This document shows, piece after piece, positions 25,519 through 35,182 of a stretch of DNA of 64,000 nucleotides. This DNA is from Streptomyces pilosus (lineage in GTDB: Bacteria > Actinomycetota > Actinomycetes > Streptomycetales > Streptomycetaceae), in assembly GCF_014649835.1 (NCBI RefSeq), contig NZ_BMTU01000001.1, forward strand, positions 1,054,001 through 1,118,000, in the 5' to 3' direction. Every line of letters starts with the position of its first letter. Positions within the stretch are counted from its first letter, which is position 1. The notes beneath the pieces were generated by a model that worked only from the letters and a program-made list of their open reading frames with translations, was not told the origin of the DNA and made no database searches. Both the position numbers and the translations under genes were made by a program.

Positions 25519-26115
25519 TCACCCCGGGTAGGGGACCGTCTCGCGGGCCGTGCGGAGGGCGCCGGCCCACCAGGCGAGCTGGTGCAGCAGCTTCTTCGCG
25601 TAGCCGGCGGACTCCGCGTCGAGGGGGCGGCCGTCCTCCCAGGCCACCCGGTTCAGCGGGAAGGCGAGACCGTCGCGGATGGTGACCGCGTGCAGTTCGG
25701 TCAGTACGTTCTCCAGGTGCAGGGCGGCGTGCCGGCCCCCCGCACCGCCTCCATAACTGACGAAGGCCACGGGCTTGGCCGCCCACTGGGTGTAGTGCCA
25801 GTCGATCGCGGCCTTGAGCGAGGCCGGGTAGCTGTGGTTGTACTCCGGCGTGACCATGATGAAGGCGTCGGCGCCCGCCAGGGCCTCCGTGAGCGGGGCC
25901 ATGGCGGCGGGGCGCGGGTAGGAGTCGCCGGCCACCGACGGGTAGGCGTCCGGCAGGGCCAGGGGAATGTCGAAGTCGGCCAGGTCGACGACGTCGACGT
26001 CGAATCCGCCGTGCTCGCGGGCCTGCCCGGCGACCCACGAGCCGACCACGGGAGCGAACCGGCCCTTGCGGACGCTGCCGACGACGACCACGAGCCTGTG
26101 CTTGGTGTTGTCCAT
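25519..26115 (-). CDS. NADPH-dependent FMN reductase (flavodoxin-like fold)
   Basis: A 198-residue flavoprotein. The FMN phosphate loop is VVVGSVRKGRFAP and the isoalloxazine-binding loop is MVTPEYNHSYPASLKAAIDW, the hallmark of NADPH:FMN/quinone/azo reductases. Another conserved block is KPVAFVSYGGGAGG. The ATG at 26115 has GGTGGGA upstream. It is divergent from an MmyB-type regulator; such pairs suggest redox or quinone-stress response with local control. Confidence 0.9.
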   Translation of the reverse strand: MDNTKHRLVVVVGSVRKGRFAPVVGSWVAGQAREHGGFDVDVVDLADFDIPLALPDAYPSVAGDSYPRPAAMAPLTEALAGADAFIMVTPEYNHSYPASLKAAIDWHYTQWAAKPVAFVSYGGGAGGRHAALHLENVLTELHAVTIRDGLAFPLNRVAWEDGRPLDAESAGYAKKLLHQLAWWAGALRTARETVPYPG

Positions 26116-26215
26116 GCGTCCCACCCTGGAACCGTCTCGCGGGGGCAGCCAGACCGTGCTCAGGCTGGCCCCGACAGGGCCACCCTGAGCCCTCCGCGCG
26201 GGCCGGGAGCCGCCC

Positions 26216-26221
26216 TATGCT
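26216..26221 (+). promoter_or_regulatory. -10 element for a leaderless transcript
   Basis: TATGCT lies 7 bases before the ATG at 26229, and no ribosome site is present. This is the spacing of leaderless mRNAs, which are common in Streptomyces. Confidence 0.45.
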
Positions 26222-26228
26222 CGGGTCC

Positions 26229-27068
26229 ATGGGGACACCGCTGGGCGACTTCGTCCGGATCAAGCGCGACAGTGTGCAGCCGGAGCAGCTGGGGCTGCCG
26301 GACCACGGCCGCCGCCGCTCGCCCGGCCTGCGCCGCTCGGACGTGGCCGCGCGCGCCGGGATCAGCGTCGAGTACCTCACCCGCATCGAGCAGGGCCGCG
26401 ACCGCAACCCCTCGGTCGCCGTGCTGCACGCGCTGGGCGACGCGCTGGCCCTCAACACGGCGGAGCGCGAGCACCTGCGCTACCTCGCCAAGGTCTCCGG
26501 TGACGAGTGCACCGGTCACCTCGGGCCCGAGCCGGTGCGCCGGCACGTGCGCCCGTCCGTACGGGAGACCCTCGGACTCCTGGAACCGGGCATCGCGGTG
26601 GTCACCAACCGCCTCGGTGACCTGCTCGCCTGGACCGGGGCCTACGCGGCCGTCGCGGACGGCACGGGACTGCTGGAGGGCGACGCCCCGAACCTCACGC
26701 GCTACGTCTTCACCGACCCCCGGGCGAAGCGGCTCTTCCCCGACTGGGACGACGTCGCCGACGAGCAGGCGTTCGACCTGTGGCTCGGCCCGAGGGCCGA
26801 GAACGCGGAGTGGCTCGCCGCCGAGCTGACCCCCGCCGCCGGACCCGAGTTCACCCGCCGCCTGAACTCCCACGTGGTCCCGGCCCGCGGGGTGCTGCGG
26901 CTGGACCATCCGGCGGGCGGGGCGCTGCGGCTGCGCCGCCAGACGCTCGATCTGCCCGACGACGCGCAGCAGGTGCTCGTCCTGCTGCCGGCGGACGAGG
27001 AGACCGCCCGAGCGGTGGACCGGCTCCGCGACCGGTCCCGTCACGGAGGGCTGCGGGCCATTTCCTAG
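26229..27068 (+). CDS. XRE-type regulator with MmyB-like ligand domain
   Basis: A 279-residue regulator. The N-terminal helix-turn-helix includes RRSPGLRRSDVAARAGIS, EYLTRIEQGRDRNPS and VLHALGDALAL. After residue 95 an MmyB-like domain follows (VTNRLGDLLAWTGAYAAV, YVFTDPRAKRLFPDW, LRRQTLDLPDDAQQVLVLLP). In this family the domain binds a small hydrophobic ligand, often a fatty acid (family knowledge). The ATG at 26229 is chosen over 26217, which lies inside the presumed -10 box. Divergent from the FMN reductase gene, which it probably represses. Confidence 0.9.
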   Translation: MGTPLGDFVRIKRDSVQPEQLGLPDHGRRRSPGLRRSDVAARAGISVEYLTRIEQGRDRNPSVAVLHALGDALALNTAEREHLRYLAKVSGDECTGHLGPEPVRRHVRPSVRETLGLLEPGIAVVTNRLGDLLAWTGAYAAVADGTGLLEGDAPNLTRYVFTDPRAKRLFPDWDDVADEQAFDLWLGPRAENAEWLAAELTPAAGPEFTRRLNSHVVPARGVLRLDHPAGGALRLRRQTLDLPDDAQQVLVLLPADEETARAVDRLRDRSRHGGLRAIS

Positions 27069-27163
27069 GCACCGCGGCGGCCCCCGGAGAGGGCCACGGG
27101 CGCCGGCCCGGGTGCGTGCGGGTCACCCGTCGGCGGGCCCGCGCGGCGCGGCCGGCCCGCCCC

Positions 27164-28849
27164 TCACCCCAGGTGCGTGGGGGCGAACATGCGGAGGACC
27201 GCGGGGAGGACGACGACCGCCGGGCCCGGGGTCGCCAGCGCCTGGGCGAGGTCCTGTTCCAGGGTCTCGGGGCCGGTGCGCAGGCCCGGCACGCCGAAGG
27301 ACTCCGCCAGGGCGACGAAGTCCGGGCGGGTCAGCTCCGTCGCCGTGGACTCGCCGAAGGCGTCCGTCATGTACTCGCGCAGGATGCCGTAGCCGCCGTC
27401 GTCGACGATCAGCCAGGTGACGTTCAGGTCGTACTGGCGGGCGGTGGCCAGTTCGGCGACCGAGTACAGGGCGCCGCCGTCCCCGGAGACCGCGAGGACC
27501 GGGCGGGTGGGGTCGGCGACCGCCGCGCCGAGGGCGGCCGGGAAGCCGTAGCCGAGGCCTCCGGCGCCCTGGGCGGAGTGCAGGTGGTTGGGCCCCATGG
27601 CGTCGAACGCGGACCAGGCCCAGTACGTCAGGATCGTCATGTCCCAGAAGGACGGCGAGTCGGTGGGCAGGGCCCGGCGGACCGCGGCCAGCACGTGCTG
27701 TTCCAGGGTGAGGTCCTGCGCGGCGATGCGTGCGCGCACCCGGTCCAGCACCTCCCGCACCCGCTCCGGGGCGCCCCGGTCCTCCCGGGGCTCCACCGTT
27801 TCCAGGAGCGCCTGGAGGGCGAGGCGGGCGTCGGCGTGGATGCCGAGTCCCGGGTGGTTGGACTCCACCTTGCCGAGGTCGGCCTCGATCTGGATCACCC
27901 GGCCGCGGGGCACGAACGTGTGGTAGTTCGAGGAGAGTTCGCCGAGCCCCGAGCCGACGACGAGGAGGACGTCCGCGTCCTCCAGGAAGTCGGTGGTGTG
28001 CCGGTCCTCCAGCCAGGACTGGAGCGACAGCGGGTGCGTCCAGGAGAAGGCGCCCTTGCCGCCGGGAGTGGTGACCACCGGGGCCTGGATCCGCTCGGCG
28101 AGCTGCTTGAGCTTGCCGGAGGCGTCGGAGCGGACCACTCCCCCGCCCGCGATGATCGCCGGACGCTCGGCGTGCGCCAGCAGGTGCGCGGCGAGCGCGG
28201 TGAGTTCGGGGCGCGGCGGCAGCTCGTCCGGGGTGGCGTCCATCGCGGTCACCACCGGCAGGACCGTCTCCGCGAGGAGGACGTCCTGCGGGATCTCCAC
28301 CCACACCGGCCCGTGCGGGACGGTCAGCGCCGACTTCCACGCCTCCGCGATCGCCGAGGGGATCTGCGAGGCCGTCCGCACGGTGTGCACGGACTTGACC
28401 ACGCCGCGGAACGAGGCCGACTGGTCGGGGAGTTCGTGCAGGTAGCCGTGGCGTCCGCCGCCGAGGCCCGCCGTCGGGACCTGGCTGCCGACCGCCAGCA
28501 CGGGGGCGGACGCGGCCGCCGCCTCCTGGAGCGCCGCCAGGGAGGTCAGCGCGCCCGGTCCGGTGGACAGCAGCAGCGGGGCGGCCTCGCCGGTGACGCG
28601 GCCGTACGCGTCCGCCGCGAAGCCGGCGTTGTTCTCCATCCGCAGGCCGACGTAGCGCAGGTCGGAGCGGCGCAGGGCGTCGAACACGCCGAGGGCGTGC
28701 TGGCCGGGCAGGCCGAAGACGGTGGTCGCGCCGAGCCCGGCCAGGGTCTCCACGACCAGGTCCCCGCCGGTGCGGCCGGGAGGCGGGTCGAGGGCCGCCT
28801 CCGTCTGCGCGGCGGTGGGGCGGAGCACCAGGTCGTGGTCGTGGGTCAC
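27164..28849 (-). CDS. ThDP-dependent enzyme, acetolactate-synthase-like; candidate 2-oxoacid decarboxylase
   Basis: A 561-residue thiamine diphosphate enzyme with the three-domain IlvB layout. The Pyr domain has VFGLPGQH and [15 protein letters not shown], where Glu72 is the cofactor-activating residue. The PP domain has the ThDP/Mg motif from GDGGALYSV to VDDGGYG, with Asp where acetolactate synthases have Asn. The GTG at 28849 overlaps the stop of the ureohydrolase gene by four bases. Acetolactate synthesis is unlikely, since no IlvN-type subunit or ilv gene is near. The pairing with a ureohydrolase recalls AruI, 2-ketoarginine decarboxylase of the arginine transaminase route (inference). 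Confidence 0.85.
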   Translation of the reverse strand: MTHDHDLVLRPTAAQTEAALDPPPGRTGGDLVVETLAGLGATTVFGLPGQHALGVFDALRRSDLRYVGLRMENNAGFAADAYGRVTGEAAPLLLSTGPGALTSLAALQEAAAASAPVLAVGSQVPTAGLGGGRHGYLHELPDQSASFRGVVKSVHTVRTASQIPSAIAEAWKSALTVPHGPVWVEIPQDVLLAETVLPVVTAMDATPDELPPRPELTALAAHLLAHAERPAIIAGGGVVRSDASGKLKQLAERIQAPVVTTPGGKGAFSWTHPLSLQSWLEDRHTTDFLEDADVLLVVGSGLGELSSNYHTFVPRGRVIQIEADLGKVESNHPGLGIHADARLALQALLETVEPREDRGAPERVREVLDRVRARIAAQDLTLEQHVLAAVRRALPTDSPSFWDMTILTYWAWSAFDAMGPNHLHSAQGAGGLGYGFPAALGAAVADPTRPVLAVSGDGGALYSVAELATARQYDLNVTWLIVDDGGYGILREYMTDAFGESTATELTRPDFVALAESFGVPGLRTGPETLEQDLAQALATPGPAVVVLPAVLRMFAPTHLG

Positions 28850-29814
28850 TTCGCGCGGGCCTCTGCAATCTGGCGGGACATGATCGTGGTCAGCTCGTAG
28901 GCGGTGTGGGAGGCGGCGACCGAGGTGATCTCCGCGTGATCGTACGCGGGCGCCACCTCGACGACGTCCGCCGAGACCAGGTTGCAGGAGGCCAGCCCGC
29001 GCAGGATCTCGAGGAGCTCGCGGGAGGTCATGCCGCCGGCCTCGGGGGTGCCGGTGCCGGGAGCGTGCGCCGGGTCCAGGCAGTCGATGTCGATGGAGAT
29101 GTACAGCGGGCGGTCGCCGATGCGCTGGCGGAGCTGGTCGGCGACCTCGTCGGCGCCCCGCCGGTAGACGTCGGCCGAGGTGACGATGCCGAAGCCCATC
29201 TTCTCGTCGTCGGTGAGGTCCTGCTTGCCGTAGAGCGGGCCGCGCGTACCGACGTGGGACAGGGCGGAGGTGTCGAGGATGCCCTCCTCCACCGCGCGGC
29301 GGAACGGGGTGCCGTGGGTGTACTCGGCGCCGAAGTAGGTGTCCCAGGTGTCGAGGTGGGCGTCGAAGTGGAGCAGGGCGACCGGTCCGTGCTTCTTCGC
29401 GACCGAGCGCAGCAGGGGCAGCGCGATGGTGTGGTCGCCGCCGAGGGTCATCAGGCGGGCGCCGGTGCCGAGCAGGTCGTCCGCGGCGGCCTCGACGGTC
29501 TCCACGGCCTCGTTGATGTTGAACGGGTTCACGGCGATGTCGCCGCCGTCCGCGACCTGGGCGAGGGCGAAGGGGGACGCGTCCTGCGCGGGGTTGTAGG
29601 GGCGCAGCAGCCGGGACGCCTCGCGGATGGCGTTGCCGCCGAAGCGGGCGCCCGGGCGGTAGGAGACGCCCGAGTCGAACGGCACGCCCACGACGGCGAC
29701 GTCCGCGCGGCCGACCTCGTCGAGGCGGGGCAGCCGGGCGAAGGTCGCGGGCCCGGCGTACCGCGGGACGCGGGAGGAGTCGACGGGGCCGCGGGGCGTC
29801 TCGCTGCTGCTCAT
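28846..29814 (-). CDS. Ureohydrolase (agmatinase/guanidinobutyrase-type)
   Basis: A 322-residue dinuclear Mn hydrolase of the arginase/agmatinase family. All metal ligands are visible: [20 protein letters not shown] and [22 protein letters not shown]. It cleaves a guanidino group to urea plus an amine; substrate (agmatine or 4-guanidinobutyrate) cannot be told from these motifs. The ATG at 29814 starts SSSETP; the ribosome site is poor. It is first in a two-gene operon with a ThDP enzyme and divergent from a PucR regulator. I favour guanidinobutyrase because of that partner; agmatinase is the usual automatic label. Confidence 0.88.
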   Translation of the reverse strand: MSSSETPRGPVDSSRVPRYAGPATFARLPRLDEVGRADVAVVGVPFDSGVSYRPGARFGGNAIREASRLLRPYNPAQDASPFALAQVADGGDIAVNPFNINEAVETVEAAADDLLGTGARLMTLGGDHTIALPLLRSVAKKHGPVALLHFDAHLDTWDTYFGAEYTHGTPFRRAVEEGILDTSALSHVGTRGPLYGKQDLTDDEKMGFGIVTSADVYRRGADEVADQLRQRIGDRPLYISIDIDCLDPAHAPGTGTPEAGGMTSRELLEILRGLASCNLVSADVVEVAPAYDHAEITSVAASHTAYELTTIMSRQIAEARAK

Positions 29815-29967
29815 GAGGTCATGCCTACTTTCCTGGTCTTCGCCTGGCGCGCGCGTCCGCCCGGACGCACGGGCCACTGGTCTCTCCCGACCATAAGAGG
29901 GCGGAAAGCATCTGCGAAGTGTACGTTTCCTCCATTCCCGTCGCGCGGAGTGGAGGAAGTGTCCAGC

Positions 29968-31443
29968 ATGTCGATGTCGGACCCCGTGGTCCCGCCCACG
30001 CCGCCCGTGCGGCTGGACGCCCTGCTGGCCCGCGAGGACCTCGGTCTGCGCCGGATCGCCGGACCGGACGGCCCCGGGATCGTCGTGCACTGGGCGCAGG
30101 CGTCGGAGATGGCCGACCCGTACCCGTACCTGCTGGGCGGGGAACTGCTGCTGTCGGCGGGCGTGCACATCCCCGAGGGGGCGGGCGCCGGGTACTTCGA
30201 CGCCTACGTCTCCCGGATCGTGGCGGCGGGCGGCGCGGCACTCGGTTTCGGTCTGGCGCCGGTGCACGAGAAGGTGCCGGCGGCGCTCGCCGAGGCCTGC
30301 GACATGCACGGGCTGCCGCTGCTGGAGGTGCCGCCCAGGACCACCTTCTCGGGGGTGGCGCGGGCGGTCTGGCAGCTGATGGCGCAGGCCCGCACGGCGG
30401 AGCTGCGCCGGGTCACGGAGGCCCAGCAGAGCCTCGCCACGGCGGCGGCCCGCCCCGACCCGGTCCGCCCGGTGCTCGGCCGGCTGGCCCAGCGCACCGG
30501 GGGCTGGGCCGTCCTCCTCGGCCCGGACACCACCGAGCTCGCCGCCTCGGGCCCGCCCCCGCCCGCCGAGGCGAGGGAGTCGCTCACCCGCCTGGCCGGG
30601 CTGCTGCGCCCCTCCACGGCGACCGCCGCCCCGGCCTCCGCCAGCGACACCGTCGCCGGTACCCACCTCGCCGCGTACGCCCTCGGCCCCGGTCCCGGCT
30701 TCGTCCTGGGCGTGGCGTGGCCGCGGCGGTCCCCCGGCGACCACACCATCGCCTCCGTCGCCGCCGTCCTGCTGACCCTTCTCACCGGCAGGCAGCACCC
30801 CGCCACGGACCCGAGCCGCTCGTCCGCCGCCCTCGTCCGCCTGCTGCTGGGCGCGGCACCCGGGGAGGTGGCGCCCCTGCTCGGCGCGGACCGGTGGCGC
30901 GTGGTGCACGCGCGGCCGGACGGGCGGCCGGCCCCGGACGCCCTCGCCGTCTCCGCCCTGGGCGCGGCCCTGGGCTCCACGCTGGTGGACCCGGCCGGCG
31001 AGACCGTACGCGTCCTGGTCCCGGCCGGTCACCCGGTGGAGGCACGCCCCGGCTGGTTCCTCGGGGTCAGCGCGGCCGCCGCCCCGGCCGACTGGCCCGT
31101 CGCCGACACCCAGGCCGCCCGCGCCCTCGCCCGGGCCCGCGCCACCCGCGCCCCGCTGGTCCGGCACGGCGAGCGTCCCGCCCTCGCCGACCTCGTCCCG
31201 CCGGGCGACGCGGACGCCCACGCCCGGGCGCTGCTCGCGCCCATAGCGGCCGCCCCGGCCCTCACCGACACCCTGCGCACCTGGCTGTCCCTGCACGGCA
31301 GCTGGGACCGTACGGCGGTGGCGCTGTCCGTGCACCGCAACACCGTGCGGCAGCGCATCGCGCGGTGCGCGGCGCTGCTGGAGGCCGACCTGGACGATCC
31401 GGACGTGCGGATGGACCTGTGGTTCGCGCTGCGCCGCAGCTGA
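29968..31443 (+). CDS. PucR family transcriptional regulator
   Basis: A 491-residue regulator with the PucR layout: N-terminal PucR domain (residues 1-130, ending with [21 protein letters not shown]), a middle GAF-like or variable part, and a C-terminal helix-turn-helix ([20 protein letters not shown], near residue 455). GGAGGA (29952-29957) sits 10 bases before the ATG at 29968. PucR proteins respond to purines, amino acids or polyamines. Divergent transcription from the ureohydrolase/ThDP operon across 153 bp implies that it activates that operon in nitrogen-source catabolism. Confidence 0.9.
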   Translation: MSMSDPVVPPTPPVRLDALLAREDLGLRRIAGPDGPGIVVHWAQASEMADPYPYLLGGELLLSAGVHIPEGAGAGYFDAYVSRIVAAGGAALGFGLAPVHEKVPAALAEACDMHGLPLLEVPPRTTFSGVARAVWQLMAQARTAELRRVTEAQQSLATAAARPDPVRPVLGRLAQRTGGWAVLLGPDTTELAASGPPPPAEARESLTRLAGLLRPSTATAAPASASDTVAGTHLAAYALGPGPGFVLGVAWPRRSPGDHTIASVAAVLLTLLTGRQHPATDPSRSSAALVRLLLGAAPGEVAPLLGADRWRVVHARPDGRPAPDALAVSALGAALGSTLVDPAGETVRVLVPAGHPVEARPGWFLGVSAAAAPADWPVADTQAARALARARATRAPLVRHGERPALADLVPPGDADAHARALLAPIAAAPALTDTLRTWLSLHGSWDRTAVALSVHRNTVRQRIARCAALLEADLDDPDVRMDLWFALRRS

Positions 31444-31457
31444 GGCGGGCCGGGGAA

Positions 31458-31475
31458 CTGAGTATCCGTACGCAG
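31458..31475. promoter_or_regulatory. Imperfect palindrome with neighbouring half-copy
   Basis: CTGAGTATCCGTACGCAG has arms CTGAGTA/TACGCAG with one mismatch. A related direct copy, CTGAGTACGTGACGCA, starts at 31480. Both lie 60-95 bp upstream of the phosphatase-like gene and may be regulator sites. Confidence 0.4.
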
Positions 31476-31552
31476 TCGGCTGAGTACGTGACGCACGTCC
31501 CAGCGAGCGATACGCCAGGGACGCCCACCGGGGGCTGCTCCACAATGGGGGC

Positions 31553-32341
31553 ATGCCGATACCCGGGACACCCAGCCGCGCCGAACTCCTCGAACACCTG
31601 GTCGCCACCCGCATCGCGGGCGATGTCGCCACCCCGCGCGAGAACAACCTCTCCCACTACCGGAAGCTGGCGAACGGCGACCGCCACTACTGGCTCGGCC
31701 TGGAGCTCGGCGAGCGCTGGACCGACGAGCAGGACGTGCTCGCGGTGATGGCGGAGCGGGTCGGCGTCAACGACGACCCGGAGTACCGGTACGGGCAGGA
31801 CACCATCGACCCGGAGCTGACCGTGGCCGGGATCGAGCGCATGGCCGGGCGGCTGCGCAAGGCGGCCGAGGGCCGGCAGCGGGTGCTGTTCGCCACCGGT
31901 CACCCGGGCGGGCTGCTCGACGTGCACCGTGCGACGGCCGCCGCGCTGCGGGCCGCCGGCTGCGAGATCGTGGTCATCCCGGACGGGCTGACCACGGACG
32001 AGGGCTATGTGATGCAGTTCGCGGACGTGGCGGTGCTGGAGCACGGCGCCACGCTGTGGCACACCCACTCCGGGCAGCCGATGAAGACCATCCTCGGCGC
32101 GCTGGAGCGCGAGGGCCGCCCGCTGCCGGACCTGGTCGTCGCCGACCACGGCTGGGCGGGCGCCGCGGGGCAGTACGGCGTCGACTCCGTCGGCTACGCG
32201 GACTGCAACGACCCGGCCCTGTTCCTCGCCGAGTCCGAGGGCACCGTCCAGGTCACGGTCCCCCTCGACGACCACGTCACCAGCCCCCGCCACTACGACC
32301 CGATGACGGCGTACCTGCTGGCGGAGGCGGGGATCGCCTAG
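31553..32341 (+). CDS. Conserved protein, annotated as phosphatase in relatives
   Basis: A 262-residue cytoplasmic protein. Visible blocks are [32 protein letters not shown], the glycine-rich [20 protein letters not shown] and [14 protein letters not shown]. From memory, close Streptomyces homologues are called 'phosphatase', but no classical phosphatase signature (HAD, histidine or dual-specificity) is evident, so the reaction is uncertain. CACAAT lies six bases before the ATG at 31553 and no ribosome site is clear, so the mRNA may be leaderless. Its TAG stop interlocks with the stop of the opposing thioesterase gene at a shared CTAG. Confidence 0.75.
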   Translation: MPIPGTPSRAELLEHLVATRIAGDVATPRENNLSHYRKLANGDRHYWLGLELGERWTDEQDVLAVMAERVGVNDDPEYRYGQDTIDPELTVAGIERMAGRLRKAAEGRQRVLFATGHPGGLLDVHRATAAALRAAGCEIVVIPDGLTTDEGYVMQFADVAVLEHGATLWHTHSGQPMKTILGALEREGRPLPDLVVADHGWAGAAGQYGVDSVGYADCNDPALFLAESEGTVQVTVPLDDHVTSPRHYDPMTAYLLAEAGIA

Positions 32342-33219
32342 GCTCGGTCCTCGCGCGGGACGCGGACCACGCCCTCCTGGATGACCGAGACCGCGAGCCG
32401 GCCGTCCCGGGTGTGGATGCGGCCCTGACCCAGGCCCCGTCCGCCGTGGGCCGTGGGGGACTGCTGGTCGTACAGCAGCCACTCGTCGGCGCGGAACGGG
32501 CGGTGGAACCACATCGCGTGGTCCAGGGAGGCGCCGACGACGTCACCGACGGCCCAGCCGCCGCGCCCGTGGGCGAGCAGGATGGAGTCCAGCAGCGTCA
32601 TGTCGGAGACGTACGTGGCGAGGACGACGTGCAGCAGGGGGTCGTCGCTGTCGAGCTTGCCGTTGGTGCGGAACCAGACCTGGGAGTGCGGTTCGCGCGG
32701 CTCGCCGAAGCGGCCGTAGGGCGGGTCGTCGACGTAGCGCAGGTCGACCGCCGCGCGGGCGCCGAGGAGGCGGTGCACGACCTCGGACGACAGGTGCGGG
32801 TAGCCGCGCAGCCGCTCCTCGGAGGTGGGCAGCGTGTCCGGGTCCGGTGCGGGCGGCATCGGCGCCTGGTGGTCCAGGCCCTCCTCGTACGTCTGGAAGG
32901 ACGCCGAGAGGTGGAAGATCGGCTTCCCGTGCTGGACCGCCACCACGCGCCGGGTGGTGAAGGAGCGGCCGTCCCGGATCCGGTCGACGGTGTAGACGAT
33001 CGGCGCGCCGGGGTCGCCGATGCGCAGGAAGTACGCGTGCAGCGAGTGCGCGGGCCGGTCCGCGGGGACGGTCCGCCCCGCGGCGACCAGCGCCTGCGCC
33101 GCCACCTGACCGCCGAAGACGCGGGGGACGGCGGAGGCGCGCGACCGGCCGCGGAAGATGTTCTCCTCGATCTGCTCGAGGTCGAGCAGATCGAGGAGTT
33201 CCTGTAGTGCCTGACTCAT
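32338..33219 (-). CDS. tesB: Acyl-CoA thioesterase II
   Basis: A 293-residue double hot-dog thioesterase of the TesB family. The N-terminal hot dog has RVFGGQVAAQALVAAGRTV and HSLHAYFLRIGDP; the C-terminal one has LDHAMWFHRPFRADEWLLYD and GRGLGQGRIHTRDGRLAVS. Catalytic Asp is in SLDHAMWFH. It hydrolyses medium- or long-chain acyl-CoA. It ends convergently on the phosphatase-like gene and lies 35 bp downstream of the acyl-CoA dehydrogenase gene on the same strand, so the two are probably co-transcribed and act in acyl-CoA turnover. Confidence 0.93.
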   Translation of the reverse strand: MSQALQELLDLLDLEQIEENIFRGRSRASAVPRVFGGQVAAQALVAAGRTVPADRPAHSLHAYFLRIGDPGAPIVYTVDRIRDGRSFTTRRVVAVQHGKPIFHLSASFQTYEEGLDHQAPMPPAPDPDTLPTSEERLRGYPHLSSEVVHRLLGARAAVDLRYVDDPPYGRFGEPREPHSQVWFRTNGKLDSDDPLLHVVLATYVSDMTLLDSILLAHGRGGWAVGDVVGASLDHAMWFHRPFRADEWLLYDQQSPTAHGGRGLGQGRIHTRDGRLAVSVIQEGVVRVPREDRA

Positions 33220-33254
33220 GGAATCAGTTGTATACGGCAGGGATTTCCGGGACC

Positions 33255-34412
33255 TTACAGGCCCATGTCCTTGGCGATGATCGACTTCATGATCTCGCTG
33301 GTGCCGCCGTAGATGCGGTTGACGCGGTTGTCCGCGTACAGGCGGGCGATCGGGTACTCGTTCATGTAGCCGTAGCCGCCGTGCAGCTGGAGGCAGCGGT
33401 CGATGACGCGGTGGGCGACCTCGGTGCAGAACAGCTTGGCGGAGGCGGCCTCGGCGGGGGTGAGCTCACCGGCGTCCAGGGCCTCGGTGGCGCGGTCGGC
33501 GACGGCCTCGGCGGCGTCCACCTCGGCCTGGCAGGCGGCCAGCTCGAACTTGGTGTTCTGGAAGTGGGCGACCGGCTTGCCGAAGACGGTGCGCTCCTGC
33601 ACGTACTGCTTGGCGAACCGGACGGCGGCCTTGGCCTGCGCGTAGGCGCCGAAGGCGATGCCCCAGCGCTCGGAGGCCAGGTTGTGGCCGAGGTAGTAGA
33701 AGCCCTTGTTCTCCTCGCCCAGCAGGTCCTCGACGGGCACCTTGACGTCGACGAACGCCAGCTCGGCGGTGTCGGAGGTCTTCAGGCCGAGCTTGTCGAG
33801 CTTGCGGCCGACGGAGTAGCCCTCGGACTTGGTGTCCACGGCGAACAGGGAGATGCCGTGGCGGCGGTCCTCGGCCGTCGGGGCGGCGGTGCGGGCGCAG
33901 ACGATCACCTTGTCGGCGTGGACGCCGCCGGTGATGAAGGTCTTGGCGCCGTTGAGGACGTAGTGCGTGCCGTCCTCGCTGAGCTTGGCGGTGGTCTTCA
34001 TGCCGGCGAGGTCGGAGCCGGTGCCCGGCTCGGTCATCGCGATGGCCCACATCTCCTCGCCGGAGACGAACTTCGGCAGGAAGCGCTTCTTCTGCTCGTC
34101 GGTGGCCAGCATCTTGAGGTACGGCAGGGCGAGCAGCACGTGCACGCCGGAGCCGCCGAACTGGACGCCCGCGCGGGCGGTCTCCTCGTAGAGAACCGCC
34201 TCGAACTTGTGGGTGTCCAGGCCCGCGCCGCCGAACTCCTCGGGCACGCTGATGCCGAAGATGCCCAGCTCGCCGAGCTTGTAGTAGAAGTCGCGCGGCG
34301 CCTGGCCCGCCGCGAACCACTCGTCGTAGACAGGCACGACCTCGGCCTCGATGAAGGCCCGGATGGTCTCCCGGAACGCCTCGTGATCCTCGTTGAAAAC
34401 CGTACGGCGCAC
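33255..34412 (-). CDS. Acyl-CoA dehydrogenase (long-chain type signature)
   Basis: A 385-residue FAD enzyme. Motifs are AMTEPGTGSDLAGMKTTA, the flavin loop AKTFITGG, and the C-terminal IYGGTSEIMKSIIAKDM. In that last motif Gly occupies the position where medium- and short-chain enzymes carry the catalytic Glu, as in long-chain acyl-CoA dehydrogenases, where the base comes from another helix. The GTG at 34412 is chosen over an ATG nine codons upstream because a perfect GGAGGT ribosome site precedes it at about 8 bases. A palindromic operator lies just upstream and the TetR gene of the branched-chain module follows, so regulation is probably shared. Confidence 0.9.
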   Translation of the reverse strand: MRRTVFNEDHEAFRETIRAFIEAEVVPVYDEWFAAGQAPRDFYYKLGELGIFGISVPEEFGGAGLDTHKFEAVLYEETARAGVQFGGSGVHVLLALPYLKMLATDEQKKRFLPKFVSGEEMWAIAMTEPGTGSDLAGMKTTAKLSEDGTHYVLNGAKTFITGGVHADKVIVCARTAAPTAEDRRHGISLFAVDTKSEGYSVGRKLDKLGLKTSDTAELAFVDVKVPVEDLLGEENKGFYYLGHNLASERWGIAFGAYAQAKAAVRFAKQYVQERTVFGKPVAHFQNTKFELAACQAEVDAAEAVADRATEALDAGELTPAEAASAKLFCTEVAHRVIDRCLQLHGGYGYMNEYPIARLYADNRVNRIYGGTSEIMKSIIAKDMGL

Positions 34413-34439
34413 CGCCGCCACCTCCGCGTACCTAGGCAT

Positions 34440-34459
34440 GTCTAAGCGCTTGCTCAGAC
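34440..34459. promoter_or_regulatory. TetR-type operator upstream of the acyl-CoA dehydrogenase gene
   Basis: GTCTAAGC-GCTT-GCTCAGAC is a palindrome with 8-base arms and one mismatch. It lies 28 bp upstream of the GTG start, where a repressor would block initiation. Confidence 0.6.
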
Positions 34460-34522
34460 AAAGATACCGGCGGGTAGTCACAGGCGTCCAGAGTGCGGCC
34501 GCCCGCACCCCCGTAACGCTCG

Positions 34523-35131
34523 TCACGCCGCGGGCGCCGCCCCCGCCGCCGCGAACGCGCCCCGCGCCATCCGGTGCAGCAGCCCGGCGGTCGTCGCCCG
34601 CCCGGGGAGCGAACCGGGGCGGGCCAGGTGCGGAGTGGAGTTGAGCAGGCCGAAGACCGAGTGCACCGCCGAGCGGGCGGCCGGTTCGGCCAGCCGCGGG
34701 TAGAGCGCGCGGACCACCCCCACCCACAGCTCCACGTACTGCCGCTGCAACTGACGGACCAGCTTGCGGTCGCTGTCCCGGAGGCGGTCCAGCTCGCGGT
34801 CGTGCAGGGTGATCAGGGGACGGTCGTCGAGCGCGAAGTCGATGTGCCCCTCGATGAGCGAGTCGAGGACCGCCTCGGGCGCCGGCACCTCCCCGGCCTC
34901 CTTCAGGCGCTGCTTCGCGCCGGTCAGCAGCTGGCCGCTGATCCCCACCAGCAGTTCCGCGAGCATCGCGTCCTTGCCCGCGAAGTGCCGGTAGAGCCCG
35001 GGCCCGCTGATGCCGACCGCGGCGCCTATCTCGTCGACCCCGACGCCGTGGAAGCCGCGCTCGGCGAAGAGCCGGGCGGCTTCCTTGAGGATCTGTTCGC
35101 GGCGGGTGGGGGCGTCGGTTCTGGTGGCCAT
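34523..35131 (-). CDS. TetR family regulator of the acyl-CoA/leucine module
   Basis: A 202-residue repressor. The helix-turn-helix reads ILKEAARLFAERGFHGVGVD and ISGPGLYRHFAGKDAM. The remainder is the helical ligand domain, ending with an Ala-rich tail. The ATG at 35131 is clear. It is divergent from the carboxylase operon, and two palindromes lie between them. Members in this context respond to acyl-CoA thioesters and control branched-chain or fatty acid catabolism (family knowledge). Confidence 0.92.
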   Translation of the reverse strand: MATRTDAPTRREQILKEAARLFAERGFHGVGVDEIGAAVGISGPGLYRHFAGKDAMLAELLVGISGQLLTGAKQRLKEAGEVPAPEAVLDSLIEGHIDFALDDRPLITLHDRELDRLRDSDRKLVRQLQRQYVELWVGVVRALYPRLAEPAARSAVHSVFGLLNSTPHLARPGSLPGRATTAGLLHRMARGAFAAAGAAPAA

Positions 35132-35153
35132 GAAGACGATTCTAGACAGGGAG

Positions 35154-35169
35154 GTTAGCGGTCGTTAAC
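35154..35169. promoter_or_regulatory. Operator-like palindrome 1, TetR/carboxylase intergenic region
   Basis: GTTAGCGGTCGTTAAC has arms matching at 6 of 8 positions. It shares the pattern GTTA-CG-N-TTAAC with the second site 29 bp away. Confidence 0.55.
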
Positions 35170-35182
35170 CTGAAGGAAATGC

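Noticed and set aside
28906..29967. N-terminal extension of the PucR gene
   Set aside because: It is antisense to the ureohydrolase gene; GGAGGA and the PucR domain fix the start at 29968.
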